Assembly: GCA_964562985.1 (NCBI GenBank) | Contig: CAZLWE010000022.1 | Span: 1 to 48,659 of the forward strand | DNA: 48,659 nt | DNA from: SHLQ01 sp964562985 | GTDB lineage: Bacteria > Actinomycetota > Acidimicrobiia > Acidimicrobiales > SHLQ01 | Reading direction: 5' to 3' | In this document: one piece after another, positions 15,575 through 24,659 of the stretch | Position numbering within the stretch: the first letter of the stretch is position 1 | Layout: every line of letters begins with the position of its first letter | Notes under the pieces: generated by a model | The model's input: only the letters and a program-made list of their open reading frames with translations | Told to the model about the DNA's origin: nothing | The model's database searches: none | Program-made: the position numbers and the translations under genes

Positions 15575-17923
15575 CTAGGCGGCTGACGAGTCGAAGAGGT
15601 CGGATTCTCCCGGAAGTTCCCCGACGGTGTTCGCAATGTTGTTGTTGCCTTCGACTTCGCGTCGCAACTGGTTTCGCAAGACCTGTTCGAGCTGTGCTCC
15701 GGTGAGCGGCTTGGAGAACAGGTAACCCTGCATGTATCGGCAACCGTGTGATGCAAGGAAGTTCACTTGCGCGCGGGTCTCGACACCTTCGGCAATGACA
15801 TCAAGGTCCAGGCCTTTGGCGAGCGAGATGACCGCGGTAACGAGAGGAGCTCCGGACTCACCAATTCGATTGATGAACGAGCGGTCGATCTTGAGCGTGT
15901 CGACCTCGATCCGGTCGAGATAGTCGAGGCCCGTATGGCCGACACCGAAGTCGTCGATTGCGGTTCGGATACCCATCTCGCGGAAGCGGATGAGCGTCTC
16001 GTTCACTTCTTCGGGCTTTTCGAGTGCGAGCGACTCGGTGAGTTCGAGTTCGAGGCGTTCTGGCGATAGACCACTCTCACGCAACGCTCGGGTGACGTTG
16101 TCGACGAGGTGGACGGACCGCTGGAACTGCCGTGGAGACAGGTTCACTGCGACGTTGATTGGCGGTAGGCCAATGTGTTCCCATCGTGCTGCAGATCGGC
16201 ACGCTTCATCGATGATCCATTCGCCGATCGAGTCGATCAGGCTGGACTCTTCTGCCACCGGCACGAACTTGTCAGGGCTGATCCGCCCGAGGGTCGGATG
16301 CACCCAACGGATGAGCGATTCGACCGCAAAGATCTTGCCCGTCTGAAGGTCGATCTGTGGTTGGAAGTACAGCTCGAGCTCCTGGCGTTCGACGGCTCGG
16401 TGAAGCGCCGCCTCGATCTCGAGGCGGTGGGCACCTGGCACACGCTGGTCAGGGGAGTAGGCCACGACGGTATTTCGGCCGCGCTCTTTGGCTTCGAACA
16501 TCGCCGTGTCGGCGTTCTCGATGAGCTCTTCGACGCTGGATCCGTCCTTCGGGAACTCGGCCATGCCAATCGATGGCGTCACGTAGATGTCGCGAAGGCC
16601 CACGTCGAAAGGCTCGAGGAACTGATCGAGGAAGAGTCGTCCGATCGCATGGGCATGTCGGGCGTCCTTCACCTCAGGAACGATGATGGCGAACTCGTCG
16701 CCTCCCAGACGGGCAACCGTAAGGTCAGGGCCGACGCGATGCGACGCATCGTTCAATCGGTTCGCAACTTGGCGAAGCAGTTCGTCGCCTGCGTCGTGAC
16801 CGAGGGTGTCGTTGACCGCTTTGAATCGATCAAGGTCAAGGAACATCGTTGCGAAACGCTTTTCGCGCAGTCTCGCAGAGTCGATAGTCAGCCCAAGGCG
16901 ACTAAAGAACAACGGTCGGTTCGGCAGGGAGGTCAATGGATCGTGCTGGCCTTGGTGCTCGACGGCTACCCATCGACGCACGAGACCGAGCAGGTGCATG
17001 GCGACGAGCAGCGACAGGGCGCTCGACCCGATGGTGATTGTCGGCAACGACAGCTCGAGGTCGTCGCCGAGGAGGTCGCCAAGGAGATCAACACCGATGA
17101 GCAGAGGCCCTACCAGAACCACCGAGAACGAGATAATGCTGCGTCGGACGTTGACTTCCGAATCGACGATGACGCTGGGGGCGAGAGCGTGGCGAATCTG
17201 GGGATGCACGTAGCCAGCGGTTGCTGCTCCGAGCCCGATCAACGCAATTGCGTTCTCCCACGCGTTCGCACCCGGTGCGGTGTTAGCGATGTTGAGCGCC
17301 GCCATCGCCCCGACCAAAGCTGTCGATGCGAACGCAATGCTCATGACGGCGATCGGGATCGAAAAGGACTGACGGTCGGTCGAGACGAGCCAGACCGTGA
17401 AGAGCATGGCAAACAACGCGCCGGTGCCCGAGACCGTGTTCGCCAAACCGAGAAAGGTTTCTCGAAACTGATTTACCCAGTTTCCTGCGTCCGGCTCCGC
17501 CACGATGACGTAGTAGATGAGTCCGAGACCACAGGCCGCAATCGCGAGTTCGCGTTCAGACATTGCCGGTCGCGATCCCATTCGGAAGGCGACCGTTTTG
17601 ATGAGGCCAATCACGCTGAGCGTGACACCAAGGAACAACAGTCCAGCAATTGCTTCGGGCAGGGCCACAACGGACGTAACCGCGACAATCAATTGTCCGA
17701 CGAGTATCAAAAGGAGACCGGAGGGTCGAATGTCCTCGTCGTTGTGGGAGTTGCTGATTCGAAAGCTATTGGTAGCGAGCAGTACCGAGACTGCGATCGC
17801 CGCCGCACCGAGTTGCCACAGGTGTGACTCCTCGACGATGAGATAGACGAGCGGTAGAAAGCCCGCCACGAGAGGAACTACCCACAGATAGTTGCCTCCA
17901 ATGGAACGATCGATCGTTTTCAT
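15575..17923 (-). CDS. Membrane-bound GGDEF-EAL c-di-GMP enzyme
   Basis: 782 residues. The first ~300 hold about eight hydrophobic helices (membrane sensor region, family not recognised). Next come a GGDEF domain (ARLGGDEFAI, with upstream FLDLDRFK) and an EAL domain. The EAL catalytic set looks complete: ESL in place of EAL, NLSPRQF, ELELTES, IDDFGVGHTGL, LKIDRSF, AEGVET and MQGYLF. Both synthesis and hydrolysis of c-di-GMP are therefore possible. The usual RxxD inhibitory site is not evident (RVGPD before the GGDEF is one residue too long). ATG 17923 has GGAGG six bases upstream. It lies 50 bp after the small degenerate GGDEF gene, on the same strand. Confidence 0.92.
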   Translation of the reverse strand: MKTIDRSIGGNYLWVVPLVAGFLPLVYLIVEESHLWQLGAAAIAVSVLLATNSFRISNSHNDEDIRPSGLLLILVGQLIVAVTSVVALPEAIAGLLFLGVTLSVIGLIKTVAFRMGSRPAMSERELAIAACGLGLIYYVIVAEPDAGNWVNQFRETFLGLANTVSGTGALFAMLFTVWLVSTDRQSFSIPIAVMSIAFASTALVGAMAALNIANTAPGANAWENAIALIGLGAATAGYVHPQIRHALAPSVIVDSEVNVRRSIISFSVVLVGPLLIGVDLLGDLLGDDLELSLPTITIGSSALSLLVAMHLLGLVRRWVAVEHQGQHDPLTSLPNRPLFFSRLGLTIDSARLREKRFATMFLDLDRFKAVNDTLGHDAGDELLRQVANRLNDASHRVGPDLTVARLGGDEFAIIVPEVKDARHAHAIGRLFLDQFLEPFDVGLRDIYVTPSIGMAEFPKDGSSVEELIENADTAMFEAKERGRNTVVAYSPDQRVPGAHRLEIEAALHRAVERQELELYFQPQIDLQTGKIFAVESLIRWVHPTLGRISPDKFVPVAEESSLIDSIGEWIIDEACRSAARWEHIGLPPINVAVNLSPRQFQRSVHLVDNVTRALRESGLSPERLELELTESLALEKPEEVNETLIRFREMGIRTAIDDFGVGHTGLDYLDRIEVDTLKIDRSFINRIGESGAPLVTAVISLAKGLDLDVIAEGVETRAQVNFLASHGCRYMQGYLFSKPLTGAQLEQVLRNQLRREVEGNNNIANTVGELPGESDLFDSSAA

Positions 17924-17973
17924 GTCGATCCTCCGCCTGTCCAAGTGGTGAGAAGCATTTTGAAACGGACGTC

Positions 17974-18426
17974 CTACTGGTTGTCTGGAAGAACGAGTAC
18001 CGATGGGTACCGTTCCCGCCGGAAGCCGGCGCGGTCAGCGTTGGCATCGGCACGAGCCAACGTGTTGACGAGCGACTCGTCCTTTCGACGCAACGCGTAA
18101 CCCGTAAGCGGATCGGCTCCGAGTTCGGCAATCTTGGCATGCAACGCGCGTACTCGTACGTGGAGTGCGACGACTCCCTGCACTGGAGCGAGTACCAACG
18201 AAAGGTGGTTGTTCGCATCCAAGCTGAACGTATCTGTTGGATTGAGGATATGACCCAGAAGCCCAACGACGTGATGGTGGATCCGCTCATCGTTGGAGCC
18301 AAGGCGAATGCTGACAATCGCAGAGGCGACGCCGGTCTCGTCGAAACGTCGGGTCTCGGTTTCCAAGTCTCGGGTCCAGTCAGTCGCGTGTGACGTGGAG
18401 TTCGTGAGATGTTGCTTTGCCGTCAT
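17974..18426 (-). CDS. Small degenerate GGDEF-like protein
   Basis: 150 residues with no catalytic GGDEF. The pattern still follows that fold: a strand with SAIVSIRL where a normal domain has the metal-binding LDLD strand, a helix ending NPTDTFSLDANNHLSLVL where R-x-GGDEF-F-x-V-L would be, and a C-terminal LVNTLARADANADRAG matching the LLxxAD-AMYxAK-xG helix. It is probably a non-catalytic nucleotide-sensing or partner domain. It has no membrane segment. ATG 18426 has GAGG seven bases upstream. Placed directly before the membrane GGDEF-EAL gene, it may regulate that enzyme. The assignment is by pattern only. Confidence 0.6.
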   Translation of the reverse strand: MTAKQHLTNSTSHATDWTRDLETETRRFDETGVASAIVSIRLGSNDERIHHHVVGLLGHILNPTDTFSLDANNHLSLVLAPVQGVVALHVRVRALHAKIAELGADPLTGYALRRKDESLVNTLARADANADRAGFRRERYPSVLVLPDNQ

Positions 18427-18539
18427 GTGGGGTCCTCAGTGAGCTTCGCTTCTGGTTCAATCGGCCCATTTCCCAGACAGTTGAGCGAATTACAGGAGAG
18501 CCTTCGGGTCCTGTCACACCCCATAACTACGGTTTGGTT

Positions 18540-18947
18540 ATGAGCTATTCATCGCCTCCGATCCACGTACAACGGGTGCCCATCGACCGGGCGGTCCGGC
18601 GCGCCATGGTCAACGAACTCCCCGAGTCTCTTCGGCGCCTGTACCGCCGTATCCTCGTCGAGACCTTGCGCGAAGGCGTTCCGGTATGCCCCGACGCGCT
18701 GGCGGTACTTTTCTCCGCCCTCGATGAGAGCGCTGAAGATCCCTTGCATATTCGCTCCGAACTCGTCGAACGGATGTTGTGGTTCGAGATCGCCTCGTTC
18801 TGCGAGAGCAACAATCTCGAGGTTCCGGCGGGTTGCGCGGATGCGCTCTTTGCCACGCTGGCAATCGGTGTTGCCGAGAGCGGTACGGGGCTACGCGTCG
18901 AGGACCCCGAAGCGGTCTTCGGGGTCCTCACAGAGCTGTCTTTATAG
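18540..18947 (+). CDS. Small helical protein, function unknown
   Basis: 135 residues, not recognised. It reads as mostly alpha-helical (LPESLRRLYRRILVETLREG, LHIRSELVERMLWFEIASF, CADALFATLAIGVAES), soluble, with two cysteines. ATG 18540 is chosen; an extension to 18417 would overlap the divergent gene's start region. It is transcribed divergently from the degenerate GGDEF gene and converges on hppA. The last 15 codons contain a strong inverted repeat (see the separate entry). Confidence 0.6.
   Translation: MSYSSPPIHVQRVPIDRAVRRAMVNELPESLRRLYRRILVETLREGVPVCPDALAVLFSALDESAEDPLHIRSELVERMLWFEIASFCESNNLEVPAGCADALFATLAIGVAESGTGLRVEDPEAVFGVLTELSL
18900..18929. terminator. 13-bp perfect hairpin inside the 3' end of a gene
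   Basis: GAGGACCCCGAAG (18900-18912) and CTTCGGGGTCCTC (18917-18929) are perfectly complementary with the loop CGGT. The repeat encodes the residues EDPEAVFGVL and ends 18 bases before the stop. No clear U-run follows. It may be an attenuator, a transcript-end stabiliser, or an intrinsic terminator for one of the converging units. Confidence 0.4.
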
Positions 18948-18950
18948 CTA

Positions 18951-18973
18951 GCTCGCGGCTGCGAAGCCGGAGC
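18951..18973. terminator. Hairpin between convergent genes, related to the one at 1571
   Basis: GCTC (18951-18954) pairs with GAGC (18970-18973). Inside, GGCT-GCGA-AGCC forms a stem with a GNRA-type loop. It lies in the 37-bp gap between the unknown gene and hppA, and its sequence closely resembles 1571-1597. Confidence 0.4.
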
Positions 18974-18984
18974 GAAGCGGGAAA

Positions 18985-21081
18985 TTAGACGAAAGCGCTC
19001 GCAAACACGAGGCTGACGATCGTCATCACCTTCAACAAGATGTTCATGGCCGGACCCGAGGTGTCTTTGAATGGGTCGCCAACGGTGTCGCCGACAACAG
19101 CAGCCTTGTGTGGATCGCTACCCTTGCCGCCGTGTGCACCGGCTTCGATGTACTTCTTTGCGTTGTCCCAGGCGCCGCCCGCGTTCGCCATGAAGATGGC
19201 GAGTGCGAATCCGGTCACGAGTGCGCCAGCGAGCAACCCACCTAGTGTGTCGACGTCGATGAATCCAACCACGAGTGGAACCACTACAGCGAGCGAGCCA
19301 GGAATGACCATCTCTTTGAGAGAGGCCTTCGTGGAGATCGCAACACAGCGAGCCGAGTCTGGGTTGACCCCGGGCTTGCCTTCGCGCAATCCAGGGATCT
19401 CTCGGAACTGACGGCGAACCTCGACGATCATCTCTTGGGCCGCACGGCCGACCGCATCGATCGTGAGTGCGGCGAACAAGAAGGGGAGTCCGGCGCCGAT
19501 GAACAGGCCGATGAACACGTCGACGTCGCCGACGTTCAAGTTGACCACGGTCTCGTTGTTCGAGGCCTGCGCAACGGCGAACTCGAAGCTCTTGAAGAGT
19601 GCGAGGGCCGTTAGGGCAGCCGAGCCAACGGCGAAACCCTTCGCAACTGCGGCGGTGGTGTTGCCGAGCGAGTCGAGGGCGTCGGTCACTTCGCGAACCG
19701 AAGGATCGAGTTCGGCCATTTCGGCGATGCCGCCTGCGTTGTCCGCGATCGGGCCGTACGCATCGACCGATACAACAACACCGGTGGTAGCAAGCATGCC
19801 GATCGCTGCAACAGCGATGCCGTACAGGCCGCCGATGCCGTTGACCGAGTCGCCGAAGGTCAGCTCGCCACCCCAGAAGGCGACGGCAACACCGACAAGA
19901 ATCAGGCCGACCGAAGCCGCAACCGAGATCATGCCAGCCGAAATACCGCCGAGGATGGTGGTTGCCGGGCCGGTTTCAGATTGGGCGGCGATCTTCTTGA
20001 CCGGCCCGAAGTGATCGGACGTGAAGTACTCAGCGGTCTTACCGAGCGCCCAACCGACCAGCAGGCCGCCGATGACCGATATCGCGATACCGACCGGGTT
20101 GCCGTCGGTATTGCTGAAGAGCCAGAACGCGCCAGCGAGAACACCGATCACCGTAATAACCATCGCCACGTTCGTGCCTCGGTGCAGTGCCTTCGAGAGT
20201 GCCTTGGAATCGGTCGAGTCGCCGCCGCTGACGAGGAAGGAGCCGATGATGGAGGCGATCATGCCAACGAAGGCTACGAAGATCGGGAATACCAGCAGTT
20301 CGATCGTGCCGACGTCCGTAGCCTGTTCGGCGGTGACGCCCAGAGCGAATGCGACGAGCGAGATCGGAGCGATAATCGATCCGGCGTAGGACTCGAAGAG
20401 GTCAGCGCCGGTACCCGCGATATCGCCGACGTTGTCGCCGACGTTGTCGGCGATGGTTGCTGGGTTTCGGGGGTCATCCTCGGGGATGCCCGCTTCGACC
20501 TTGCCCACGAGGTCAGCGCCGACGTCAGCAGCCTTGGTGTAAATACCGCCACCGACACGGCTAAACAAGGCGATCGTTGAGCCGCCGAGGCCGTAGGCCG
20601 TGACGATCTCAAAAGCGTCGTCAGCCTGTCCGATGACCACGAACGCGATGTAGACGATCATCAGGCCACCGAGTGCGAGGCCTGCGACGGAGAAGCCCAT
20701 GACAGCGCCACCACGAAATGCGATGGGCAAGGCCTTTGCCGGGCCCTCCTTCGCAGCTTCGGTTGTTCGTGCGTTGGCCATGGTTGCCACGGTCATGCCC
20801 GCGTAACCTGCGCCGGCCGAGAGAACGGCGCCCAGTACGTAGGCCAACGCAGCGGCTGGAGCGATGACGATGGCGACGAGGATCGCCATGGCGATACCGA
20901 AACCGCCGACCCAGGTGTACTCCTGTTTGAGGAAGGCTTTCGCACCATCGGAAATTTCGTTCATCAGGAAGACCATGCGGTCGTTTCCTGGACTAGCCGC
21001 CTTCACGTTGTTGAAGAAGAAGAAGGCGAGCCCGAGAGCGGCCAAAGCCGACACGAGGGCGAGGTAGGGTATTGCTTGCAA
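18985..21081 (-). CDS. hppA: Membrane-bound ion-translocating pyrophosphatase
   Basis: 698 residues, about 16 membrane segments, hydrolysing PPi to pump H+ (or Na+). Hallmarks: GGGIYTKAADVGADLVGKVEAGIPEDDPRNPATIADNVGDN (substrate loop, written here only as a landmark near residue 170), GADLFESYAGS, and a C-terminal GDTVGDPFKDTSGPA. In GNTTAAVAKGFA (near residue 475) the Ala residues fit the K+-dependent subfamily, in which Lys occupies the first of these positions in K+-independent enzymes. Start is TTG 21081 with GGAG seven bases upstream; no better ATG exists. Divergent from the 5-formyl-THF cyclo-ligase gene. Which ion is pumped cannot be decided from motifs alone. Confidence 0.95.
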   Translation of the reverse strand: MQAIPYLALVSALAALGLAFFFFNNVKAASPGNDRMVFLMNEISDGAKAFLKQEYTWVGGFGIAMAILVAIVIAPAAALAYVLGAVLSAGAGYAGMTVATMANARTTEAAKEGPAKALPIAFRGGAVMGFSVAGLALGGLMIVYIAFVVIGQADDAFEIVTAYGLGGSTIALFSRVGGGIYTKAADVGADLVGKVEAGIPEDDPRNPATIADNVGDNVGDIAGTGADLFESYAGSIIAPISLVAFALGVTAEQATDVGTIELLVFPIFVAFVGMIASIIGSFLVSGGDSTDSKALSKALHRGTNVAMVITVIGVLAGAFWLFSNTDGNPVGIAISVIGGLLVGWALGKTAEYFTSDHFGPVKKIAAQSETGPATTILGGISAGMISVAASVGLILVGVAVAFWGGELTFGDSVNGIGGLYGIAVAAIGMLATTGVVVSVDAYGPIADNAGGIAEMAELDPSVREVTDALDSLGNTTAAVAKGFAVGSAALTALALFKSFEFAVAQASNNETVVNLNVGDVDVFIGLFIGAGLPFLFAALTIDAVGRAAQEMIVEVRRQFREIPGLREGKPGVNPDSARCVAISTKASLKEMVIPGSLAVVVPLVVGFIDVDTLGGLLAGALVTGFALAIFMANAGGAWDNAKKYIEAGAHGGKGSDPHKAAVVGDTVGDPFKDTSGPAMNILLKVMTIVSLVFASAFV

Positions 21082-21118
21082 GGTGAGTCTCCGTCTCTAT
21101 GCACGTCTATATGCAGTG

Positions 21119-21146
21119 GGTGAACGATAAGTTCACCTCATGAGGT
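21119..21146. promoter_or_regulatory. Two overlapping palindromes upstream of hppA
   Basis: GGTGAAC-GATAA-GTTCACC (21119-21137) and ACCTCATGAGGT (21135-21146, a perfect 12-bp palindrome) overlap by three bases in the 113-bp divergent region between hppA and the cyclo-ligase gene. The placement suits a shared operator. No regulator is identified. Confidence 0.4.
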
Positions 21147-21194
21147 TCGCCCAGCCCTCGACACGTCAAAACATGTATGTCGAAAGCGTGACCC

Positions 21195-21770
21195 ATGAAC
21201 GATAGCGGAGAAGCTCTACGAGACCGACTTCGAGCGAAGAGAGAATTACTAACAAATTCGGTGCAAGCCGCGGCGGCCAAGGCCATAGTGGAACCGGTAA
21301 TTGCTGCCACAGCGGACCGGGTCGGCACGGTGGCTGGATACTTTGCCTTCCGCGGCGAGATTGACCCGGGCGTTGCGCTCGAACAGCTGCGAGTGCTCGG
21401 ATGGCGTGTCGTGTTCCCCATTTGTGGAGACGACGCATCGATGTCCTTCGCGCCGTGGAATCCTGAGGATCCACTCATGACGAATCGCTACGGTATTCCA
21501 GAGCCCGCTTCGCCGCCGGTGGCTCTCGTTGCGATCGACGTGGTCCTCGTTCCGGGCGTCGGCTTCGGACGTGATGGGTCCCGCATTGGCAACGGTGTTG
21601 GCTACTACGATCGGTTCTTCGCCAGGTGTTTCTCCGCCGATCACGATCCGCTTAGGCTGGGGCTGGCCCACGATGTACAGGTCGTGGACCTCCCAAAACC
21701 CGAGTCGTGGGATGTGGGCATGCACATGGTGATTAGCCCAAGCCATGTCATTTCAGTGAGTAATCACTGA
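21195..21770 (+). CDS. 5-Formyltetrahydrofolate cyclo-ligase
   Basis: 191 residues, the normal length for the family (5-FTHF to 5,10-methenyl-THF with ATP). Family blocks: the N-terminal helix RDRLRAKRELL, GYFAFRGEIDP, and the ATP/metal loop VPGVGFGRDGSRIGNGVGYYDRFF near residue 125. No good ribosome site precedes the ATG, so the message may be leaderless. It is followed by the trkA operon after 43 bp, probably transcribed together. Confidence 0.9.
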   Translation: MNDSGEALRDRLRAKRELLTNSVQAAAAKAIVEPVIAATADRVGTVAGYFAFRGEIDPGVALEQLRVLGWRVVFPICGDDASMSFAPWNPEDPLMTNRYGIPEPASPPVALVAIDVVLVPGVGFGRDGSRIGNGVGYYDRFFARCFSADHDPLRLGLAHDVQVVDLPKPESWDVGMHMVISPSHVISVSNH

Positions 21771-21813
21771 AGATGACCAAAAGTTCGCCCCCGACGGACC
21801 GATTGAGAACACC

Positions 21814-23157
21814 ATGCGAATCATTGTCGTAGGAGCGGGCGAAGTCGGCTCCTATATCGCCGACTTGTTGAGCCGTGAAGGCGTCGATGTCACCGTGGTC
21901 GAGCGAGATGCGAAACGGGCGGCATCATTGGCTGAGCGGGTCGACGTCGAAGTCATCACTGGCTCGGGCACCCACCCGGCCACACTTGCGCTCGCCGGAG
22001 TTGATTCCGCAGATCTGCTCGTGGCCGTTACCAAGAGCGACGAGGTCAACTTGGTGGCATCGCTGCTCGCGAAGGAAGCTGACGTTCCAAAGACCGTGGT
22101 GCGCCTCGAAGCTGACGAACTGCGTGGCCACGACGCCGCGAGACTCCGGCGCACTGCTCGGGCGGACCTCTTTATCGACCCCGATGAGGAGACGGCCCAA
22201 GAAGTGCTGGCGCTCATGGAACTCCCCGGAGCATCCGAGGTTGCAAAGCTCGGTAATGGTGAGGTTCTAGCGGTCGGGGCCCGCGTGCTTGAAGGAGCGC
22301 CGATCGTCGGGAAGTCGCTCATTGAGATCGGTGTAGAGAACGAACCGGAATGGGACTTCATCGTCTCCTCCATCCAGCGTGGGGAGCGCACCATCATACC
22401 GCGCGGTGATTACACGATCGAAGCGAACGACCTCGTTCGGATCGTCTGTAAGCGAAACGCCCGGCGAAAGGTTGCCAAGTTGATGGGCTTGGAACGGGAC
22501 GTTCCACGCGAAATCTTGCTCCTCGGCGGAGGCCGAACTGGCGAGTTGGTGGCACAGAAGTTGAAACACACCAATGCGCGCGTCCAGATGATTGAACGAG
22601 ACGAAGAACGCGCACGGGTGCTTGCCGAACATCTCGATGGTGTTCGTGTGCTGCATGGTGATATCACCGATTCCGACGTACTTGACGAGGCCGACCTCCC
22701 ACGCGTGGAGCTCGTTGCGGCGCTCACCGGTGAGGACGACGCCAATGTCTTGGCGTCGGTCTATGCAAAGACTGCGGGCGTTCCCGAGACGATCGCCGTG
22801 GTGCATCGACTCAATTACTTGTCTCTGCTGGACCAGGTGGGTGTCGACGCAGCACTTTCTCCTCGAACCGCCACCGCGAACGGTGTTCTTCGGTTCGTGC
22901 GCGGAGGCCTCGCACAAGTGGCGACCTTTTTGCACGGTGAGGTGGAGTTGCTCGAGTTCGAGCTTCACAGCGGTTCAAATGCCGACGGAAAGTTGATCTC
23001 GGAACTCAACTTGCCCCGAGAGGTGCTCATCGCTGCGACCGTCCGAGATGGCCGCGCCGAGATAGCCCGCGGTCGTACAACGTTGCGCAAGGGCGATCAC
23101 GTCATCGTGATTACCGAACCGCAGTCCATTGACGTAGTAACAGAAATTCTCGACTGA
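21814..23157 (+). CDS. trkA: Trk potassium uptake regulatory subunit TrkA
   Basis: 447 residues, two RCK modules in tandem. The first Rossmann glycine motif is VVGAGEVGSYIA with VVERD at the end of strand 2. The second is LLGGGRTGELVA with MIERDEE. Each is followed by a TrkA-C-like domain (EVLAVGARVLEGAPIVGKSL; VELLEFELHSGSNADGKLI). The cytoplasmic subunit binds NAD(H)/ATP and gates TrkH. Its TGA overlaps the ATG of the first trkH (TGATG), so translation is coupled. Confidence 0.94.
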   Translation: MRIIVVGAGEVGSYIADLLSREGVDVTVVERDAKRAASLAERVDVEVITGSGTHPATLALAGVDSADLLVAVTKSDEVNLVASLLAKEADVPKTVVRLEADELRGHDAARLRRTARADLFIDPDEETAQEVLALMELPGASEVAKLGNGEVLAVGARVLEGAPIVGKSLIEIGVENEPEWDFIVSSIQRGERTIIPRGDYTIEANDLVRIVCKRNARRKVAKLMGLERDVPREILLLGGGRTGELVAQKLKHTNARVQMIERDEERARVLAEHLDGVRVLHGDITDSDVLDEADLPRVELVAALTGEDDANVLASVYAKTAGVPETIAVVHRLNYLSLLDQVGVDAALSPRTATANGVLRFVRGGLAQVATFLHGEVELLEFELHSGSNADGKLISELNLPREVLIAATVRDGRAEIARGRTTLRKGDHVIVITEPQSIDVVTEILD

Positions 23158-24659
23158 TGCTTCGAGCATCCAAGCCGCGGACCAAGACGCGAGGTGGGAC
23201 GCTCATACACCTCCCGTTGCCCATAGGCGTGGGATTGGCTGCGGGCGGCGCGTGTGCACTTGCTGCGGGCATTGTGGGATTGATCTTGGACCCCGACCGG
23301 TTCAGTTTTGATCGGGTCAGCGAGCTCGTACTTGGGCTGGCATCGCTCGCCATTGGCGCCACACTGGCTCGGTCCCGACCGCTCGGACGTCCGAGTCGGG
23401 CAAAGGCGATGGCGATGTTCGTTGTCGGATGGGTCGCGATGACGTTCGTGGCCGTGGTCGTCTTCCTCGTCGCAGGTGAAGTCAACACGCCGCTAGAGGC
23501 CGTTTTCGAAGCGGTGAGTGCATCGACGACGACGGGCTTTACCAGCGTTTCCGATCCATCGCAGTTGTCGCATTCGTTTCGCTTTCTTCGTGTGATCCTC
23601 CCATGGACCACAGGCCTTGGCGTGCTGATGGTGGCAATGGGGGTTCTTCCGACGGCGATTGGCGGAGCCGAGCTTCTGCCCAAGCGACAGTTGGGGCGCG
23701 AACGTCAACTGGTCACCACCGTGCCGGTCGCGATTCGAAACATCTTGGGGATGTACCTGCTGTTGACCGTCGCTTTGATCGTCGGATACGGCCTCGCAGG
23801 CATGGGAGCCTTCGACGCGTTGACCTACGCCCTGAGCACGGCATCAACAGGGGGAATGGCGAACCATGCGGATTCGCTCGGCCATTTCGACAGTGTGGCC
23901 GTGGAGTGGGTTGCCGCTGTTGGGATGGCGGCAGCGGGCGGCAATCTGTTGGTGGTCTGGTGGGGACTGCGGGGCCGGTTCGAGGCGGTCTGGCGCTCGA
24001 CTGAGCTTCGTCTATATCTGATCATCCTCGCCGGAGGTTTCGTTGCGGTGTTGCTCGGGAGCGACCTCAGCGCCTCGGACTCCGCCGTCGCCATAACATC
24101 GATGCTGTCCACTACGGGTCTCCACTCCGCGAACTGGGGTGCTGCTGCAAGCTTCGTTCCAGCGGTGCTCTTCGTCGCTACGGGTATTGGAGCGATGAGC
24201 GGCTCGGTTGGGAGTGGCTTTCGTCAGGCCCGAGTTGCACGCATCGCCCTCGAGGTCAGACGATCTCTGCGAAAGCTCCTCGATCCCCACCGTGTCGGGA
24301 TTGTTCGCGTCGATGGTGAGGCCGTCAGAGAAGACTCACTCGAACTCACGATCGGGTATCTGTGGATGCACGCCTTCACATTGGGCGGGCTCGCGTTGCT
24401 CATCTACACCCCGGATCTCGACCTCGTGGCGACCCTGTCGCTGGTGGTCTCGATCGTCTCGAACAGCGGGGTGCTCCTCGATGGCACTCAAGTAACCAAC
24501 ACGTTGGCGCTATCGGGTTGGTCAGAGATCGTCGCCTCGTTCGGGATGCTGTTAGGGCGCTTGTCCATCTACCCGGTCTTGATCACCGCCGCTGGCTTCG
24601 GCCGGTGGGTAGCAAGGCTCCGTCCCCATGAGCGCATCGGTGTCGGAGCTGAGCTCTGA
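23157..24659 (+). CDS. trkH: TrkH-type potassium transporter subunit, first copy
   Basis: 500-residue membrane channel-like subunit. The four pore-loop filter regions can be followed: ASTTTGFTSV, STASTGGMANH, LSTTGLHSANW, and a final VSNSGVLLDG. The last is less canonical than the G-N-x-G form in the second copy. About 8-10 membrane helices. It overlaps trkA upstream and the second trkH downstream, both by a single base in TGATG. It probably assembles with TrkA for K+ (or Na+-coupled) uptake. Confidence 0.88.
   Translation: MLRASKPRTKTRGGTLIHLPLPIGVGLAAGGACALAAGIVGLILDPDRFSFDRVSELVLGLASLAIGATLARSRPLGRPSRAKAMAMFVVGWVAMTFVAVVVFLVAGEVNTPLEAVFEAVSASTTTGFTSVSDPSQLSHSFRFLRVILPWTTGLGVLMVAMGVLPTAIGGAELLPKRQLGRERQLVTTVPVAIRNILGMYLLLTVALIVGYGLAGMGAFDALTYALSTASTGGMANHADSLGHFDSVAVEWVAAVGMAAAGGNLLVVWWGLRGRFEAVWRSTELRLYLIILAGGFVAVLLGSDLSASDSAVAITSMLSTTGLHSANWGAAASFVPAVLFVATGIGAMSGSVGSGFRQARVARIALEVRRSLRKLLDPHRVGIVRVDGEAVREDSLELTIGYLWMHAFTLGGLALLIYTPDLDLVATLSLVVSIVSNSGVLLDGTQVTNTLALSGWSEIVASFGMLLGRLSIYPVLITAAGFGRWVARLRPHERIGVGAEL

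Noticed and set aside
16175..17827. 550-codon open frame antisense to the GGDEF-EAL gene
   Set aside because: Mirror of a real high-GC gene; composition is His/Arg/Asp-rich and without domains, while the opposite strand encodes intact GGDEF and EAL motifs.
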